The notes: a model not told the origin generated them from the sequence alone. A DNA stretch of 64,000 bases from Halothiobacillus sp. (GCA_024635755.1 JAGXIF010000008.1:1-64000), one strand, 5' to 3'; shown: positions 20,014 to 29,762, counted from the stretch's first letter. Translations and numbers: made by a program.

Positions 20014-21399
20014 CTACGGGCTATGGTGCACGGCGAGCAGATCCGGCAGCGCGGTGACCAGGTCGGGGAAGATCACCAGCAGGCCCAGTACCCCGATCTG
20101 AATGGCAATGAATGGCAACACGCCCCGGTAGATCTGGCTGGTCTGGATGCTCTTTGGCGCCGCGCCCCGCAGGTAGAACAGCGAGAAGCCGAAGGGCGGG
20201 GTGAGAAAGCTGGTCTGCAGGTTGACTGCCAGCAGGATGCCCAGCCAGACGGGATCGATGCCCATCATCAGCAACACGGGCGCGACGATCGGCACCACGA
20301 CGAAGGTGATCTCGATGAAGTCGAGCATGAAGCCGAGCAAAAAGACGATCACCATCACCAATAGCAGGGCCGTCATGGCCCCGCCGGGCAGCCCGGAGAG
20401 GAGAGCGTGCACCAGTGCATCGCCACCGAAGCCGCGGAAGACCAGCGAGAAGATCGAGGCGCCGATGAAGATCATGAACACCATCGCGGTGACCCGCAGG
20501 GTGGCCTGCAGGCTGTCCTGAATCACGGGCAGGCTCAGGCGCCGCTTGAGAAGGGCGAGCAGCAGGGCGCCGACCGCGCCGACCGCTGCCGCCTCGGTGG
20601 GGGTGGCGATGCCCGCCATGATCGAGCCGAGTACCAGCACGATCAGGACGATCGGTGGCGCCAGCGCCAGCAGCAGCCGGCCGATGGGCGGGCGCTCGGC
20701 GAATTCGGCCGCGGTCAGGCCTGGCACCCGCTCGGGCTGGCGCCAGGCGACGAACAGGATGTAGGCCACGTAGGCGCCCACCAGGATCAGGCCGGGGATC
20801 AGGGCCCCGCTGAACAGATCGCCAACCGATACGGCCTCGGGGGCGAAGATGCCCTGTTCGAGCTGCGCCTGGGTATAGGCGTTGGAGATCTGGTCGCCGA
20901 GAAGCACCAGGATGATCGAGGGTGGGATGATCTGACCCAGGGTGCCGGCCGCGGCGACCGAGCCGCTGGCCAGCCGGGGGTCGTAGCCGCGACGCAGCAT
21001 GACCGGTAGGGCGATGAGCCCCAGCGTCACCACGGTGGCGCCGACGATGCCGGTGCTCGCCGCGAGGATGGCCCCGACCAGGATCATCGACAGCCCCAGT
21101 CCGCCGGGCCGCTGGCCGAACAGTGCCGTCATGTTCTCCAGCAGGTCGTCGGCCACCCGGGCCTTTTCCAGCAGCACGCCCATCAGGACGAACAGCGGCA
21201 CGGCCACCAGCGTCTGGTTGAGCATGATGCCGAACAGTCGGTTGGGCATCGCGCTCATCAGGCCACTGTCGAACTGGCCCAGGGCCGTGCCCAGGCCGGC
21301 GAACAGCAGTGAGACGCCTGCCAGGGTGAAGGCCACCGGAAAACCGCTCATGAGCGCGGCGAAGACGGTGATCACCATCGCGAGGAGGAGCCATTCCAT
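20014..21399 (-). CDS. dctM: TRAP transporter large permease (DctM type)
   Basis: 461 residues, about 12-13 hydrophobic segments, with family features such as FPVAFTLAGVSLLFAGLG, GASTGIVGATVVTLG-like stretches, and PTEAAAVGAVGALLLA in the middle. Imports an organic acid or related anion with Na+ or H+; the substrate is unknown. It lacks a neighbouring periplasmic DctP protein. GAGGGGG lies 8 bp before its ATG, within the end of dctQ. Middle of a tight run thrB-dctQ-dctM-dusB. Confidence 0.95.
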   Translation of the reverse strand: MEWLLLAMVITVFAALMSGFPVAFTLAGVSLLFAGLGTALGQFDSGLMSAMPNRLFGIMLNQTLVAVPLFVLMGVLLEKARVADDLLENMTALFGQRPGGLGLSMILVGAILAASTGIVGATVVTLGLIALPVMLRRGYDPRLASGSVAAAGTLGQIIPPSIILVLLGDQISNAYTQAQLEQGIFAPEAVSVGDLFSGALIPGLILVGAYVAYILFVAWRQPERVPGLTAAEFAERPPIGRLLLALAPPIVLIVLVLGSIMAGIATPTEAAAVGAVGALLLALLKRRLSLPVIQDSLQATLRVTAMVFMIFIGASIFSLVFRGFGGDALVHALLSGLPGGAMTALLLVMVIVFLLGFMLDFIEITFVVVPIVAPVLLMMGIDPVWLGILLAVNLQTSFLTPPFGFSLFYLRGAAPKSIQTSQIYRGVLPFIAIQIGVLGLLVIFPDLVTALPDLLAVHHSP

Positions 21400-21402
21400 T
21401 GC

Positions 21403-21969
21403 CTACACCCCCTCGCGGGGATCGCCGCGGTCGGGCCGGGTCGGGCGCTCGGCCCACAGGGTGGCGACGGCCCGCAGCAATTCCACCAGCCCCTGCCAGA
21501 ACAGCAGCGCCGGCATGACCAGTAGCAGCGTTTTCAAAAGGTACAGCAGGGGGATACCACCCGGCTCCGGGGAACCTTCACGAATGGCCCAGGCGTTGGC
21601 GACGTAGTCGACGCTGGCAAACCCGATGAACAGGCAGACCGGCCAGAGCAGCAAGACCACGCCCAGAATCTCGACCCAGGCGCGTTTTCTGGGCGAGGCG
21701 TTGCGCGACAAGACGTCCACGCGGACGTGGCCATCATGCCGGTAGGTGTAACCGATGCCGAGCATGAACAGCATGGCGAACCAGTAGTAGATCGACTCGG
21801 AGAGCCACTGGTTGCTTTCCCCCAGGACATAGCGCAGTACCACGACGGCAAAGACCGTCAGAGCCAAGAGCAGGCCGAGCCAGGCGACGCCCCGTCCTAA
21901 CCACTCGTTGACCCGGTCGAGACGATCGACCAGGCGGGTCAGTGGCGATACGGTGGGCGTGGGGTTCAC
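21403..21969 (-). CDS. dctQ: TRAP transporter small permease (DctQ type)
   Basis: 188 residues with four membrane segments and the DctQ pattern (VLRYVLGESNQWLSESIYYW, GYTYRHDGHVRVDVL). Partner of the DctM-type protein. It starts with GTG at 21969 overlapping the TGA of thrB (GTGA), so translation is coupled. The closest described group by pattern is the mannitol/chloroaromatic-type TRAP family, but the substrate is not inferred. No dctP is nearby. Confidence 0.93.
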   Translation of the reverse strand: MNPTPTVSPLTRLVDRLDRVNEWLGRGVAWLGLLLALTVFAVVVLRYVLGESNQWLSESIYYWFAMLFMLGIGYTYRHDGHVRVDVLSRNASPRKRAWVEILGVVLLLWPVCLFIGFASVDYVANAWAIREGSPEPGGIPLLYLLKTLLLVMPALLFWQGLVELLRAVATLWAERPTRPDRGDPREGV

Positions 21970-22943
21970 GAGGCCGCTCCCTGCCTCTGGTTGGCCGTGA
22001 TCCAGCCCGCCTGGCCGCTATCGGCCGCCCGATGGATGAGCAGGATGCGGCGGAACGGGGTCGGGTCCTTGATATAGGTCATCTCGGCGGCCCGGGGGAA
22101 GTGGTGATCCTCCAGGCGTGACAGCCAGAAACGCAGGGCGGCGGCTCGCAGCAGGCCCGGCCAGGCCCGGGTCTCGGCCGGGGTGAACGGCCGCTCGGCC
22201 AGGTAGGCACTCAACAGCGCGTCGCGCTCGGTCGCCAGGCTCCCGCCCTGTTCGTCGACACACCAGTCGTTGAGGGTGACGGCCAGGTCGTAGGCGAAGG
22301 CATCGGTGCAGGCGTAGTACCAGTCGATGATCCCGGTCAGCCGGCCGTCATCGAACAGGGCGTTGTCGCGGAAAAGGTCGGCGTGGATTGCCCCCCGGGG
22401 CAGGTCATCGCGCGACTGGCCGCGCTGGAAGGCCAGTTCGTCGAACAGCAGGTCCCTTTCCTCGTCGTCGAGTGCCGCTTCGATTCCGCCGGCGACCCGC
22501 TCGGCCCAGCCGAGATCCCGATCCGGGGCCCGATACTCGGGGAAATCGGTGCTGACTCGATGAAAGCGGGCCAGCGTCCGGCCGATTTCGGCGCAGGCCG
22601 AGGGGTCCGGTTGGTCCAGTGATGCCCCGGAAAGCCGCTGGACCAGCGCGGCCGGTCGGTCGTTGAGCTCGGTGAGGTAGTGACCGTGGCGCGTGGGGAC
22701 CGGGTGGGCCGTGGGGATGTCGTGCTCGGCCAGGTAGGCCATCAGGTCGAGAAAGAACGGCAGCTCGTCCGGCCCATGGTTCTCGAACAGGGTGAGCACA
22801 AAGCGCCCGCCGGTGGTGGTGACGAAATAGTTGGTGTTCTCGATCCCGGCGGTGATTCCGCGGTGCTCGATCAGTTCTCCGCAGTCGAACTGCTCTAGAA
22901 AAGCGCGGAGTTGATCGGTATCGACTTTGGTAAAAACCGACAT
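21966..22943 (-). CDS. thrB: Homoserine kinase, aminoglycoside-phosphotransferase fold
   Basis: Phosphorylates homoserine on the threonine pathway. 325 residues of the ThrB2 type (APH/protein-kinase-like fold, not GHMP). Signatures: GITAGIENTNYFV at the N-terminus, FVLTLFE, catalytic loop GAIHADLFRDN, and the metal-binding TGIIDWYYACTD. It begins 40 bp after the LOG-family gene stop and its own stop overlaps dctQ. Its placement with a TRAP transporter and dusB-fis looks like positional linkage, not pathway linkage. Confidence 0.95.
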   Translation of the reverse strand: MSVFTKVDTDQLRAFLEQFDCGELIEHRGITAGIENTNYFVTTTGGRFVLTLFENHGPDELPFFLDLMAYLAEHDIPTAHPVPTRHGHYLTELNDRPAALVQRLSGASLDQPDPSACAEIGRTLARFHRVSTDFPEYRAPDRDLGWAERVAGGIEAALDDEERDLLFDELAFQRGQSRDDLPRGAIHADLFRDNALFDDGRLTGIIDWYYACTDAFAYDLAVTLNDWCVDEQGGSLATERDALLSAYLAERPFTPAETRAWPGLLRAAALRFWLSRLEDHHFPRAAEMTYIKDPTPFRRILLIHRAADSGQAGWITANQRQGAAS

Positions 22944-22983
22944 GACGGTCTCGTACGGTGGCGGTGGCTTGAAGGCGGTGTGG

Positions 22984-23703
22984 CTACAGGTCGAGCAGCT
23001 TTTGCTGTTCTTCCTCGGTGGCGCTCACGCCGCGGTTGCGATAGAAATCGAAGATGGCATCGAGGGCCTCGTCGGCCGTGTCGCAGACCGTGAACAGATC
23101 CATGTCATCGGGCGAGATGGTCTTTTCGGCCAGGAGCTGATCCTGGAACCAGTCGATTAGTCCCTTCCAGAAACTCGTACCCACCAGGATGATCGGGATG
23201 CGACGTGACTTGCCGGTCTGCACCAGCGTCAGGATCTCCGCGGTCTCGTCGAGCGTGCCGAAGCCGCCCGGCATCATGATGTAGGCGGAGGCATACTTGA
23301 CGAACATCACCTTGCGGGCGAAGAAGTGCTGGAAGTGCAGCGACACGTCCTGGTAGGGATTGTCATTCTGTTCGTGGGGCAGGGCGATGTTCAGTCCCAC
23401 GCTGGGGGCACCCCCGCCCTGCGCGCCCTTGTTGGCAGCGGCCATGAGGCCCGGTCCGCCGCCCGAGATGACCGCGAATCCCGCTTGGGAGAGCTTGTCG
23501 GCAATCTCGACGGTCAACTGGTACCAGGCGTTGTCCTCGTCGAATCGTGCCGAGCCGAAAATGCTCACCGCCGGCTCGATGCTGGCCAGTGTTTCGTAGC
23601 CCTGCACGAACTCCGCCATGATCTGGAATATCTTCCAGGATTCATTGGACAGACGCTGCTGGTGGTCCAGCCGGGTGGGGTGGTTGGGTAGTTTTCTGCT
23701 CAT
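22984..23703 (-). CDS. LOG-family nucleotide phosphoribohydrolase (TIGR00730-type)
   Basis: 239 residues with a Rossmann-like fold and the two LOG motifs: GGGPGLM (81-87) and PGGFGTLDE (about 139-147). Proteins of this family, once called lysine decarboxylases, hydrolyse nucleoside 5'-monophosphates (cytokinin nucleotides in plants) to base and ribose 5-phosphate; the bacterial role is often unclear. It is of the longer type related to E. coli YgdH/PpnN's core, without its extra domains. The ATG at 23703 starts MSRKLPNHP; the frame is open earlier but overlaps the polA control region. Divergent from polA. Confidence 0.9.
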   Translation of the reverse strand: MSRKLPNHPTRLDHQQRLSNESWKIFQIMAEFVQGYETLASIEPAVSIFGSARFDEDNAWYQLTVEIADKLSQAGFAVISGGGPGLMAAANKGAQGGGAPSVGLNIALPHEQNDNPYQDVSLHFQHFFARKVMFVKYASAYIMMPGGFGTLDETAEILTLVQTGKSRRIPIILVGTSFWKGLIDWFQDQLLAEKTISPDDMDLFTVCDTADEALDAIFDFYRNRGVSATEEEQQKLLDL

Positions 23704-23808
23704 CGGGGACGAGTACTTGCGCCGTTGTGAATAGCGTGAGGGGCGAGGCGCCCGCTTGACCGCCTGTGGCATAGTAGCCGCAGCCATTCCAAGGGGGTAA
23801 AGCCTACC

Positions 23809-26523
23809 ATGACCGACCGAGCCGGGCCCGTGATTCTCGTCGACGGGAGTTCGTTTCTGTTCCGCGCCTTCCACGCCTTGCCGCCGCTAAATGCGCCGGA
23901 TGGCACGCCCACCGGGGCGATCCACGGCGTGGTGAACATGTTGCTCAAACTCCGCCGCGAGGCCGAACCCAGCCACATGGCGGTGGTGTTCGACGCCCCG
24001 GGCAAGACCTTCCGCGACGACATCTACCCCGAGTACAAGGCGCACCGTCCGCCGTTGCCCGACGAGTTGTCGGTGCAGATCGAGCCGGTGCATGCCCTGG
24101 TCCGGGCGCTGGGCTTTCCCTTCCTGTGCATCGAGGGCGTGGAGGCCGACGACGTCATCGGCACCCTGATGCACGAGGCGCGCGAGCACGACGACGAGGT
24201 GATCGTGGCCACGGCGGACAAGGATTTCGCGCAACTGGTCTCGCCTCGGGTGACCCTGATCAACACCATGAGCAATAAGGTGACCGACGAGGCGGCCGTG
24301 CAGGAGAAATACGGCATCGGACCGGCCCAGTTCATCGACTTTCTCGCCTTGGTCGGCGACAAGGTCGACAACATCCCCGGGGTGCCCGGCTGCGGGCCGA
24401 AGACCGCGGCCAAGTGGATCAAGCAGTACGGCTCGCTCGACGGCATCGTCGCCCACGCCGACGAGATCAAGGGTAAGGTCGGCCAATCGCTGCGCGATTC
24501 GCTCGATGTGCTGCCCGTCAGCCATGAACTGGTCACCATCCGCACCGACTGCGAGTTGCCGGTGCGGCTAAACGGCCTCGTTCTCGAGGCCCCCGACGTG
24601 CAGACGGGCCTCGCCCTGGCCGACCGTTACGGGCTCAATAGCCTGCGGCGGTGGCTGGGCGAGCAGGCGCCCGAGGCAAGCGCGCTCGAGGCGGAGGTGG
24701 CGCGCCCGGAAGTCGACTACCGGACCGTAACTGACCTCGCCGAGCTGGAGGACTGGATCGAGCGCATCCAGACCGCCCCGCGGGTGGCCTTCGATACCGA
24801 GACCAATTCCCTCGAACCGATGCAGATGGCCGTGGTGGGGCTGTCGATCGCCGTCGCGCCCCACGAGGCGATCTACGTGCCGTTGGCCCATGTCGATGCC
24901 CATGACGAGCCGGTGGCGGGCCAACTGGACCGCGATGCCGTGTTCGCGCGGCTCAAACCCTGGCTGGAGGACGAGTGCCCCACCAAGGTGCTGCAGAATG
25001 CCAAGTTCGACATGCATGCGCTGGCCAATCACGGCATTGTCCTGCGCGGACTGGTCGACGACAGCATGCTCGAGTCCTATGTCCTCGACCCCACCGCATC
25101 ACGCCATGACATGGATACCCTGGCGAGCCGGGAACTCTCGCACCAGACCACCACCTTCGAATCGCTGGCCGGCAAGGGCGCCAAGCAACTGCGCTTTGAT
25201 CAGATCGCCATCGACACGGCCGCTCCGTATGCCGCCGAGGATGCCGATATCACCCTGCAACTGGCCGATCGGCTGCGGGCGCGCCTGGCGGAAATCCCCG
25301 CCCTGGTGGCCGTCTACGAGGAAATCGAGCGCCCGCTGGTGCCGGTGCTTTTCACCATGGAGCGGGCCGGGGTGGCCATCGACAGCGAGCAACTGGCCCG
25401 ACAGGGTGCCGCGATCGGCGAGCGGATCGCCTCGATCGAGGCCGAGGCGCGTGCGATTGCCGGCGAGGCCTTCAATCTGGGCTCGACCAAGCAGCTCAAG
25501 GAGATCCTCTACGAGCGCATGGGCCTGCCGGTGAAGGTCAAGACCCCCAAGGGCGAGCCGTCGACCAACGAGGAGGCCTTGAGCGCCCTGGTTGACGAAC
25601 ATCCGCTGGCGCAGTTGATCCTCGACTACCGGGGGCTGACCAAGCTCAAGACTACCTACATCGACCGGCTCCCCGAGCGCATTGACCCGGACACCGGTCG
25701 GGTGCACAGCATGTTCCACCAGGCCGTCACGGCCACCGGCCGCCTGTCGTCCTCCAACCCCAACCTCCAGAACATTCCCGTGCGCACCGAGGAGGGCCGA
25801 CTGATCCGCAAGGCCTTCGTCGCCGCGCCTGGTCACAAGCTGGTCTCGGCGGACTACTCGCAGATCGAGTTGCGTATCATGGCCCACCTGTCGGGTGACG
25901 AGGGGCTCTTGCGGGCCTTCGCCCGCGGCGAGGATATCCACCGGGCGACGGCGCGTGAGGTGTTCGCCGAGGGGCGCGAGGAGGTGACGGACGACCAGCG
26001 GCGGGCGGCCAAGGCGATCAACTTTGGCCTGATCTACGGCATGTCCGCCTTCGGCCTGGCCCGCCAGATCGGCGTGGGGCGCGGCGAGGCGCAGGATTAC
26101 ATCGATCGGTACTTCGCCCGCTATCCCGGCGTGGCGCGCTACATGGAAGAAACCCGTCAGCGGGCCCACGAGACCGGGTACGTGGAAACGGTCTTCGGTC
26201 GCCGCCTGTACCTGCCGGAACTCAAGAGCCGCAATGGCCAGCGGCGCCAGTATGCCGAGCGCACCGCCATCAACGCCCCCATGCAGGGCACGGCGGCCGA
26301 CATCATCAAGCGGGCCATGCTCGTGCTGCACGACAAGCTGGTGAAGACGGGCCGGGCGCGAATGATCATCCAGGTGCACGACGAGCTTATCTTCGAGGTG
26401 TCGGCCGAACAGGCCGAGGCACTGGCGGCCGAGATAGAGCGGAGCATGGTCGCGGCGGCCTCGCTCAAGGTCCCCTTGGAGGTGGGCATCGGAATCGGGA
26501 TGAGCTGGGACGAAGCCCACTGA
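23809..26523 (+). CDS. polA: DNA polymerase I
   Basis: 904 residues. The 5' nuclease domain (about 1-290) keeps DGSSFLFRAFHAL, EADDVIGTL, ATADKDFAQLV and GDKVDNIPGVPGCG. The 3'-5' proofreading domain (about 300-490) is intact (FDTETNSLE, NAKFDMHAL, and YAAEDADITLQL). The polymerase domain has motif A (SADYSQIELRIMAHLSGD), motif B (RRAAKAINFGLIYGMSAFG) and motif C (IIQVHDELIFEV). It fills gaps and removes RNA primers during replication and repair. Monocistronic with a terminator behind it. Confidence 0.99.
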   Translation: MTDRAGPVILVDGSSFLFRAFHALPPLNAPDGTPTGAIHGVVNMLLKLRREAEPSHMAVVFDAPGKTFRDDIYPEYKAHRPPLPDELSVQIEPVHALVRALGFPFLCIEGVEADDVIGTLMHEAREHDDEVIVATADKDFAQLVSPRVTLINTMSNKVTDEAAVQEKYGIGPAQFIDFLALVGDKVDNIPGVPGCGPKTAAKWIKQYGSLDGIVAHADEIKGKVGQSLRDSLDVLPVSHELVTIRTDCELPVRLNGLVLEAPDVQTGLALADRYGLNSLRRWLGEQAPEASALEAEVARPEVDYRTVTDLAELEDWIERIQTAPRVAFDTETNSLEPMQMAVVGLSIAVAPHEAIYVPLAHVDAHDEPVAGQLDRDAVFARLKPWLEDECPTKVLQNAKFDMHALANHGIVLRGLVDDSMLESYVLDPTASRHDMDTLASRELSHQTTTFESLAGKGAKQLRFDQIAIDTAAPYAAEDADITLQLADRLRARLAEIPALVAVYEEIERPLVPVLFTMERAGVAIDSEQLARQGAAIGERIASIEAEARAIAGEAFNLGSTKQLKEILYERMGLPVKVKTPKGEPSTNEEALSALVDEHPLAQLILDYRGLTKLKTTYIDRLPERIDPDTGRVHSMFHQAVTATGRLSSSNPNLQNIPVRTEEGRLIRKAFVAAPGHKLVSADYSQIELRIMAHLSGDEGLLRAFARGEDIHRATAREVFAEGREEVTDDQRRAAKAINFGLIYGMSAFGLARQIGVGRGEAQDYIDRYFARYPGVARYMEETRQRAHETGYVETVFGRRLYLPELKSRNGQRRQYAERTAINAPMQGTAADIIKRAMLVLHDKLVKTGRARMIIQVHDELIFEVSAEQAEALAAEIERSMVAAASLKVPLEVGIGIGMSWDEAH

Positions 26524-26547
26524 CCCACCGGTGTAGGTGCGCATGAG

Positions 26548-26584
26548 AAAGCCCGCCTCCGGCTACCTGCCGAGGCGGGCTTTT
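26548..26584. terminator. Rho-independent terminator after polA
   Basis: AAAGCCCGCCTC (26548-26559) pairs with GAGGCGGGCTTT (26572-26583) across a 12-nt loop, with more T at 26584. Its symmetry could also stop transcription from the converging GGDEF-EAL gene, which ends at 26634. Confidence 0.85.
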
Positions 26585-26633
26585 GCGTGACCGGTTCGAT
26601 CGACGGCGCGCTGTCGAATCGTGCAGCGTTTCC

Positions 26634-29210
26634 CTAGTCTGCCGACTTGCCGGGGGGGATTTCGGGGACCGGATAGCGCGCCGGTTTGCCGTGCATGAAT
26701 TCGCCGTCCCAGTAATCCTCGTCGAAGGGACGGGAGAAGACGAATCCCTGCACTTGCAGCCGGCTGCCGAACTTGCGCAGTTCGACCAGTTGCTGCGGAC
26801 TCTCGACGCCTTCGACCACCACCTCGAACTCGAGCTTCTCGGCCATGGCGAGGATCGAGCCGAGAAGCTTGCGCGCATCCTCGTCGGTCGCGATCGCGTC
26901 GACGAACTGCTTGTCGATCTTGAGCTTGCTGATGGGCAGGTTGTTGAGATACGCCAGCGAGGAGTGGCCGGTACCGAAGTCGTCGATGGCGATGGAAAAG
27001 CCCCGCATCGCCAGTAGATGCAGGCGGCCCGAGAGCATGGCCGGGTCACTGCCGAAGTCGCTTTCGGTGATCTCCAGAATGATCGACGAGGTCGGCAGGC
27101 CGGCCGAGCGGGCCAGCGCGACTAACCGCTCCTCGATCTTGTCGAGAAGCAGCAGTTGCGGTGGCACGTTGATCGAGATGGAGAACTCTTCCCCGGCCTG
27201 GCGCTGCCAGTCGGCGACCCGGCGGCAGGCCTGGCCCAGGGCCCATTCGGTGAGCTCGCCGATCATGTTGTGCTCCTCGGCGATCGGGATGAACTCCGCC
27301 GGCGAGATCCACTCGCCGCGGTAGCGCCAGCGCATCAGGGCCTCGAAACCCATCAATGCCCCGCTGCCAAGCGCCACCTGCGGTTGGTAGTGCACGCGCA
27401 ATTCCCGGTTGCCCAGCGCCTTGCCCAGTGCCTGCGTGAGCTCGAAGCGCCGTTGCGCGGCATGGGTATGCCCCTCGGCATGCCCCACGATCCGGTTTCC
27501 GCCCTCGGCCTTTGCCTGGGAGAGGCCGTTGTCGGTGATCCGCAGCAACGTTTCGGCAGACCGGCCCTCGGTTGGGAAGTAGGTGGCGGTCACGCTGGCA
27601 CGGATGTCGAGCCGATAGCCTGCCAACTCCACTCGCCGGGTGACCTGCTGGAAGCAGGTCTGCATGGCCGCGTCCGCCTCCTGTTCGAGCTTGTCAGAAT
27701 TGTCCGAAAACAGCAGGTAGGCGAACTCGTCTCCATCAATACGGGCGACCAGGGAGCCCGAGGCGGTGATCTCGCTCAAGCGGTCGGCGATCACGCGCAG
27801 GATGCGGTCGCCGAACCGTCGACCCAGGGCCTCGTTGAAGGCGGTGAAGCCGTCCAGGCCGACGGCGATCAGGGCGAAGGGCTGATCCGGGTACGTCTGG
27901 ATCTGCGAGTCGACCTGCTGGACGAAGTAGCTGCGATTGAGGAGGTCGGTGACGCGGTCCTGGCGGGCCAGTGCCAGGATCTCGCGCTCATGTTCGCGGA
28001 TCTCGGTATGGTCGTTGATGACCACGATCACGTGACCGCGTTTTTCGCGCGCCTCGCCCACCAGGCGAATCGAGACCAGCGCGATCAGGGTGCGTTGGTC
28101 CGAGGGCCGGGTAAACTCGATCTCGCTGCGCCATTCCCCCTTTTCCAGCACATGCTTCCAGATCGGCGCGACCACCTTGGCCGGTTGTGCCAGCAAGATC
28201 TCGAGCAGCGGGCGTTCGCCGAGCTGGGTCTCCGTGAGGTTGAGCAATTCGCGGGCGGCGGGGTTGGCGCGGGCGACCTTGCCCTGGATGTCGGTAACCA
28301 GGACGGCCTCCTGCACCTCGTCGAATACCGACGCGGTCAGGCGTAGGGAATCCTCCGCCCGGCGACGGTGCTGGGATTCCTTGTCATGCTTCTTGAGCAT
28401 GGTCTGTAGCTGCTCGCGGGAGTTCGACAGGCTGACGAGCGAGCTGCGGAACCGCTGCACGGCCCGCGCGATGCGCCCGAGCTGGTCATGGCGTTTCTGC
28501 TGACCGCGGGGGCCGGCGAGCTCGCCGGCCACGATACCCTCGGTCACATCGGCCAGTTGCCGGATCTGGCGATTGACCAGCCACAGGACGGCGATCAGCA
28601 ACAGGGCCTGCAGGCCGACGAACAGGATCAGGATCAACTGGTAGTTGTCGATCACCGCCGCGTTCGCCACCCGGATGGAACGCATGGTGCTCTCGAGTTC
28701 GCGGTTGGCCGCATCGATCAGCTCGCCAAAGCCACTGGTGGTAATGCGGGCCCGCTCCTCGGCCATGCGAGCCTGGATGCGCCGGACCTGCTCACGGTCG
28801 GCGGAAGCGACCTCCTGGCTGGCCTGGATCAGGGCCTGCGACTGCGTGTCGATGTCATCGGCGAGTTGGCCGACGGCCCCGGGATAATTCTCGCGCAGGG
28901 GCGCCAGGGCAACGCTGCCGCGCACGGCCGAGGCCACCTGTTTGAGTTCGGTGGACAGGTCGCTGACATTCTCCCGGTCCCCGGGTGAGAAGGAGGCGGT
29001 TTTCTGCTCGATCTTGGCGGCGATGCCGGCATATTGGTTGCGGATCTGCTCGATCGACTTGTGCGTCTCGACAAAGCCCCGACTCGCCTCGGCAAAGGTC
29101 TCGAGGTTGGATTGGGCCAGGCTTCCCAGGTAAAAGACCAGGGCCACGCTCAGGGCGAGCTGGATGAGGATGAAGAGCAGAAATTGCAGGGGTAGGGGGA
29201 GCAATCGCAT
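26634..29210 (-). CDS. Membrane protein with HAMP, PAS, degenerate GGDEF and EAL domains
   Basis: 858 residues: TM1 (about 8-30), a helical periplasmic region (about 31-180), TM2 (about 182-204), HAMP (about 205-270), a coiled linker, PAS (about 290-400), GGDEF-like (about 425-585) and EAL (about 600-850). The cyclase signature reads RIDGDEF, so the first Gly is replaced by Asp and cyclase activity is doubtful. The EAL domain is complete: GFEALMRWR, EITESDF, AIDDFGTGHSS, KIDKQFV and VEGVES. Most likely a c-di-GMP phosphodiesterase with a regulatory GGDEF domain. It stands alone, 90 bp from the HIT gene. Confidence 0.94.
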   Translation of the reverse strand: MRLLPLPLQFLLFILIQLALSVALVFYLGSLAQSNLETFAEASRGFVETHKSIEQIRNQYAGIAAKIEQKTASFSPGDRENVSDLSTELKQVASAVRGSVALAPLRENYPGAVGQLADDIDTQSQALIQASQEVASADREQVRRIQARMAEERARITTSGFGELIDAANRELESTMRSIRVANAAVIDNYQLILILFVGLQALLLIAVLWLVNRQIRQLADVTEGIVAGELAGPRGQQKRHDQLGRIARAVQRFRSSLVSLSNSREQLQTMLKKHDKESQHRRRAEDSLRLTASVFDEVQEAVLVTDIQGKVARANPAARELLNLTETQLGERPLLEILLAQPAKVVAPIWKHVLEKGEWRSEIEFTRPSDQRTLIALVSIRLVGEAREKRGHVIVVINDHTEIREHEREILALARQDRVTDLLNRSYFVQQVDSQIQTYPDQPFALIAVGLDGFTAFNEALGRRFGDRILRVIADRLSEITASGSLVARIDGDEFAYLLFSDNSDKLEQEADAAMQTCFQQVTRRVELAGYRLDIRASVTATYFPTEGRSAETLLRITDNGLSQAKAEGGNRIVGHAEGHTHAAQRRFELTQALGKALGNRELRVHYQPQVALGSGALMGFEALMRWRYRGEWISPAEFIPIAEEHNMIGELTEWALGQACRRVADWQRQAGEEFSISINVPPQLLLLDKIEERLVALARSAGLPTSSIILEITESDFGSDPAMLSGRLHLLAMRGFSIAIDDFGTGHSSLAYLNNLPISKLKIDKQFVDAIATDEDARKLLGSILAMAEKLEFEVVVEGVESPQQLVELRKFGSRLQVQGFVFSRPFDEDYWDGEFMHGKPARYPVPEIPPGKSAD

Positions 29211-29300
29211 GGGCGCAGGAGTTCCTTCTAAATCGGCTTCCGGTGGTCGGTGCGACTGCCTCGGGGATCACGGTCTGCCTTCCTGGCAATCGGACCCGAC

Positions 29301-29762
29301 TCAATTGGCCTCAGAGTGTCGCGCAAGCTCGCGGGCGAGTCCAGCGGCAATCACCCGCACGCGGGCCAGGAATTCCAGCGGGTCGAGCGGCTCGCGTTCC
29401 CCGGTGCCCCAGACGACGCCGGGCCAGGCCGGGTCGTCGGTCGTGCGCGCCACGCAGTGCACGTGGAGCTGGTCGACCAGGTTGCCGATCGCCCCGACGT
29501 TCAAGCGAGTCGGCTGGTAACAACGCTCCAGAGTCTCGCTGACCGCCTGCAGGGCGTGCATGGTGTTCTCGCGCAAAACGGTCGGCAGGCGGTGGATCTG
29601 CTCGGCACCGGGGTGCATGGGAACGACCAGGACCCAGATGAACCGCCGATCGTTGACGAGGCGAAACTGGATGCCGCCCTGCTGGAGAATGGGCAGGCTG
29701 TCGGCCAGCAGGCGGGGATGCAGTTGCCAGTCGTCCGCTGATGGTTGGTGGTCATCGTTCAT
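29301..29762 (-). CDS. HIT-family nucleotide-binding protein
   Basis: 153 residues. The HIT motif is visible as QLHVHCVART in the C-terminal half, with NVGAIGNLVDQ before it and DPAWPGVVWG after it, a pattern shared by a bacterial HIT subfamily of unknown substrate. These enzymes hydrolyse or transfer nucleotidyl groups. The ATG at 29762 overlaps the stop of the motB-like gene (ATGA), so it is translated as the third gene of the motA-motB-HIT unit. The link to the stator is unexplained. Confidence 0.9.
   Translation of the reverse strand: MNDDHQPSADDWQLHPRLLADSLPILQQGGIQFRLVNDRRFIWVLVVPMHPGAEQIHRLPTVLRENTMHALQAVSETLERCYQPTRLNVGAIGNLVDQLHVHCVARTTDDPAWPGVVWGTGEREPLDPLEFLARVRVIAAGLARELARHSEAN

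Noticed and set aside
25099-26544. 481-codon minus-strand open frame over polA
   Set aside because: Antisense shadow of the polymerase domain.
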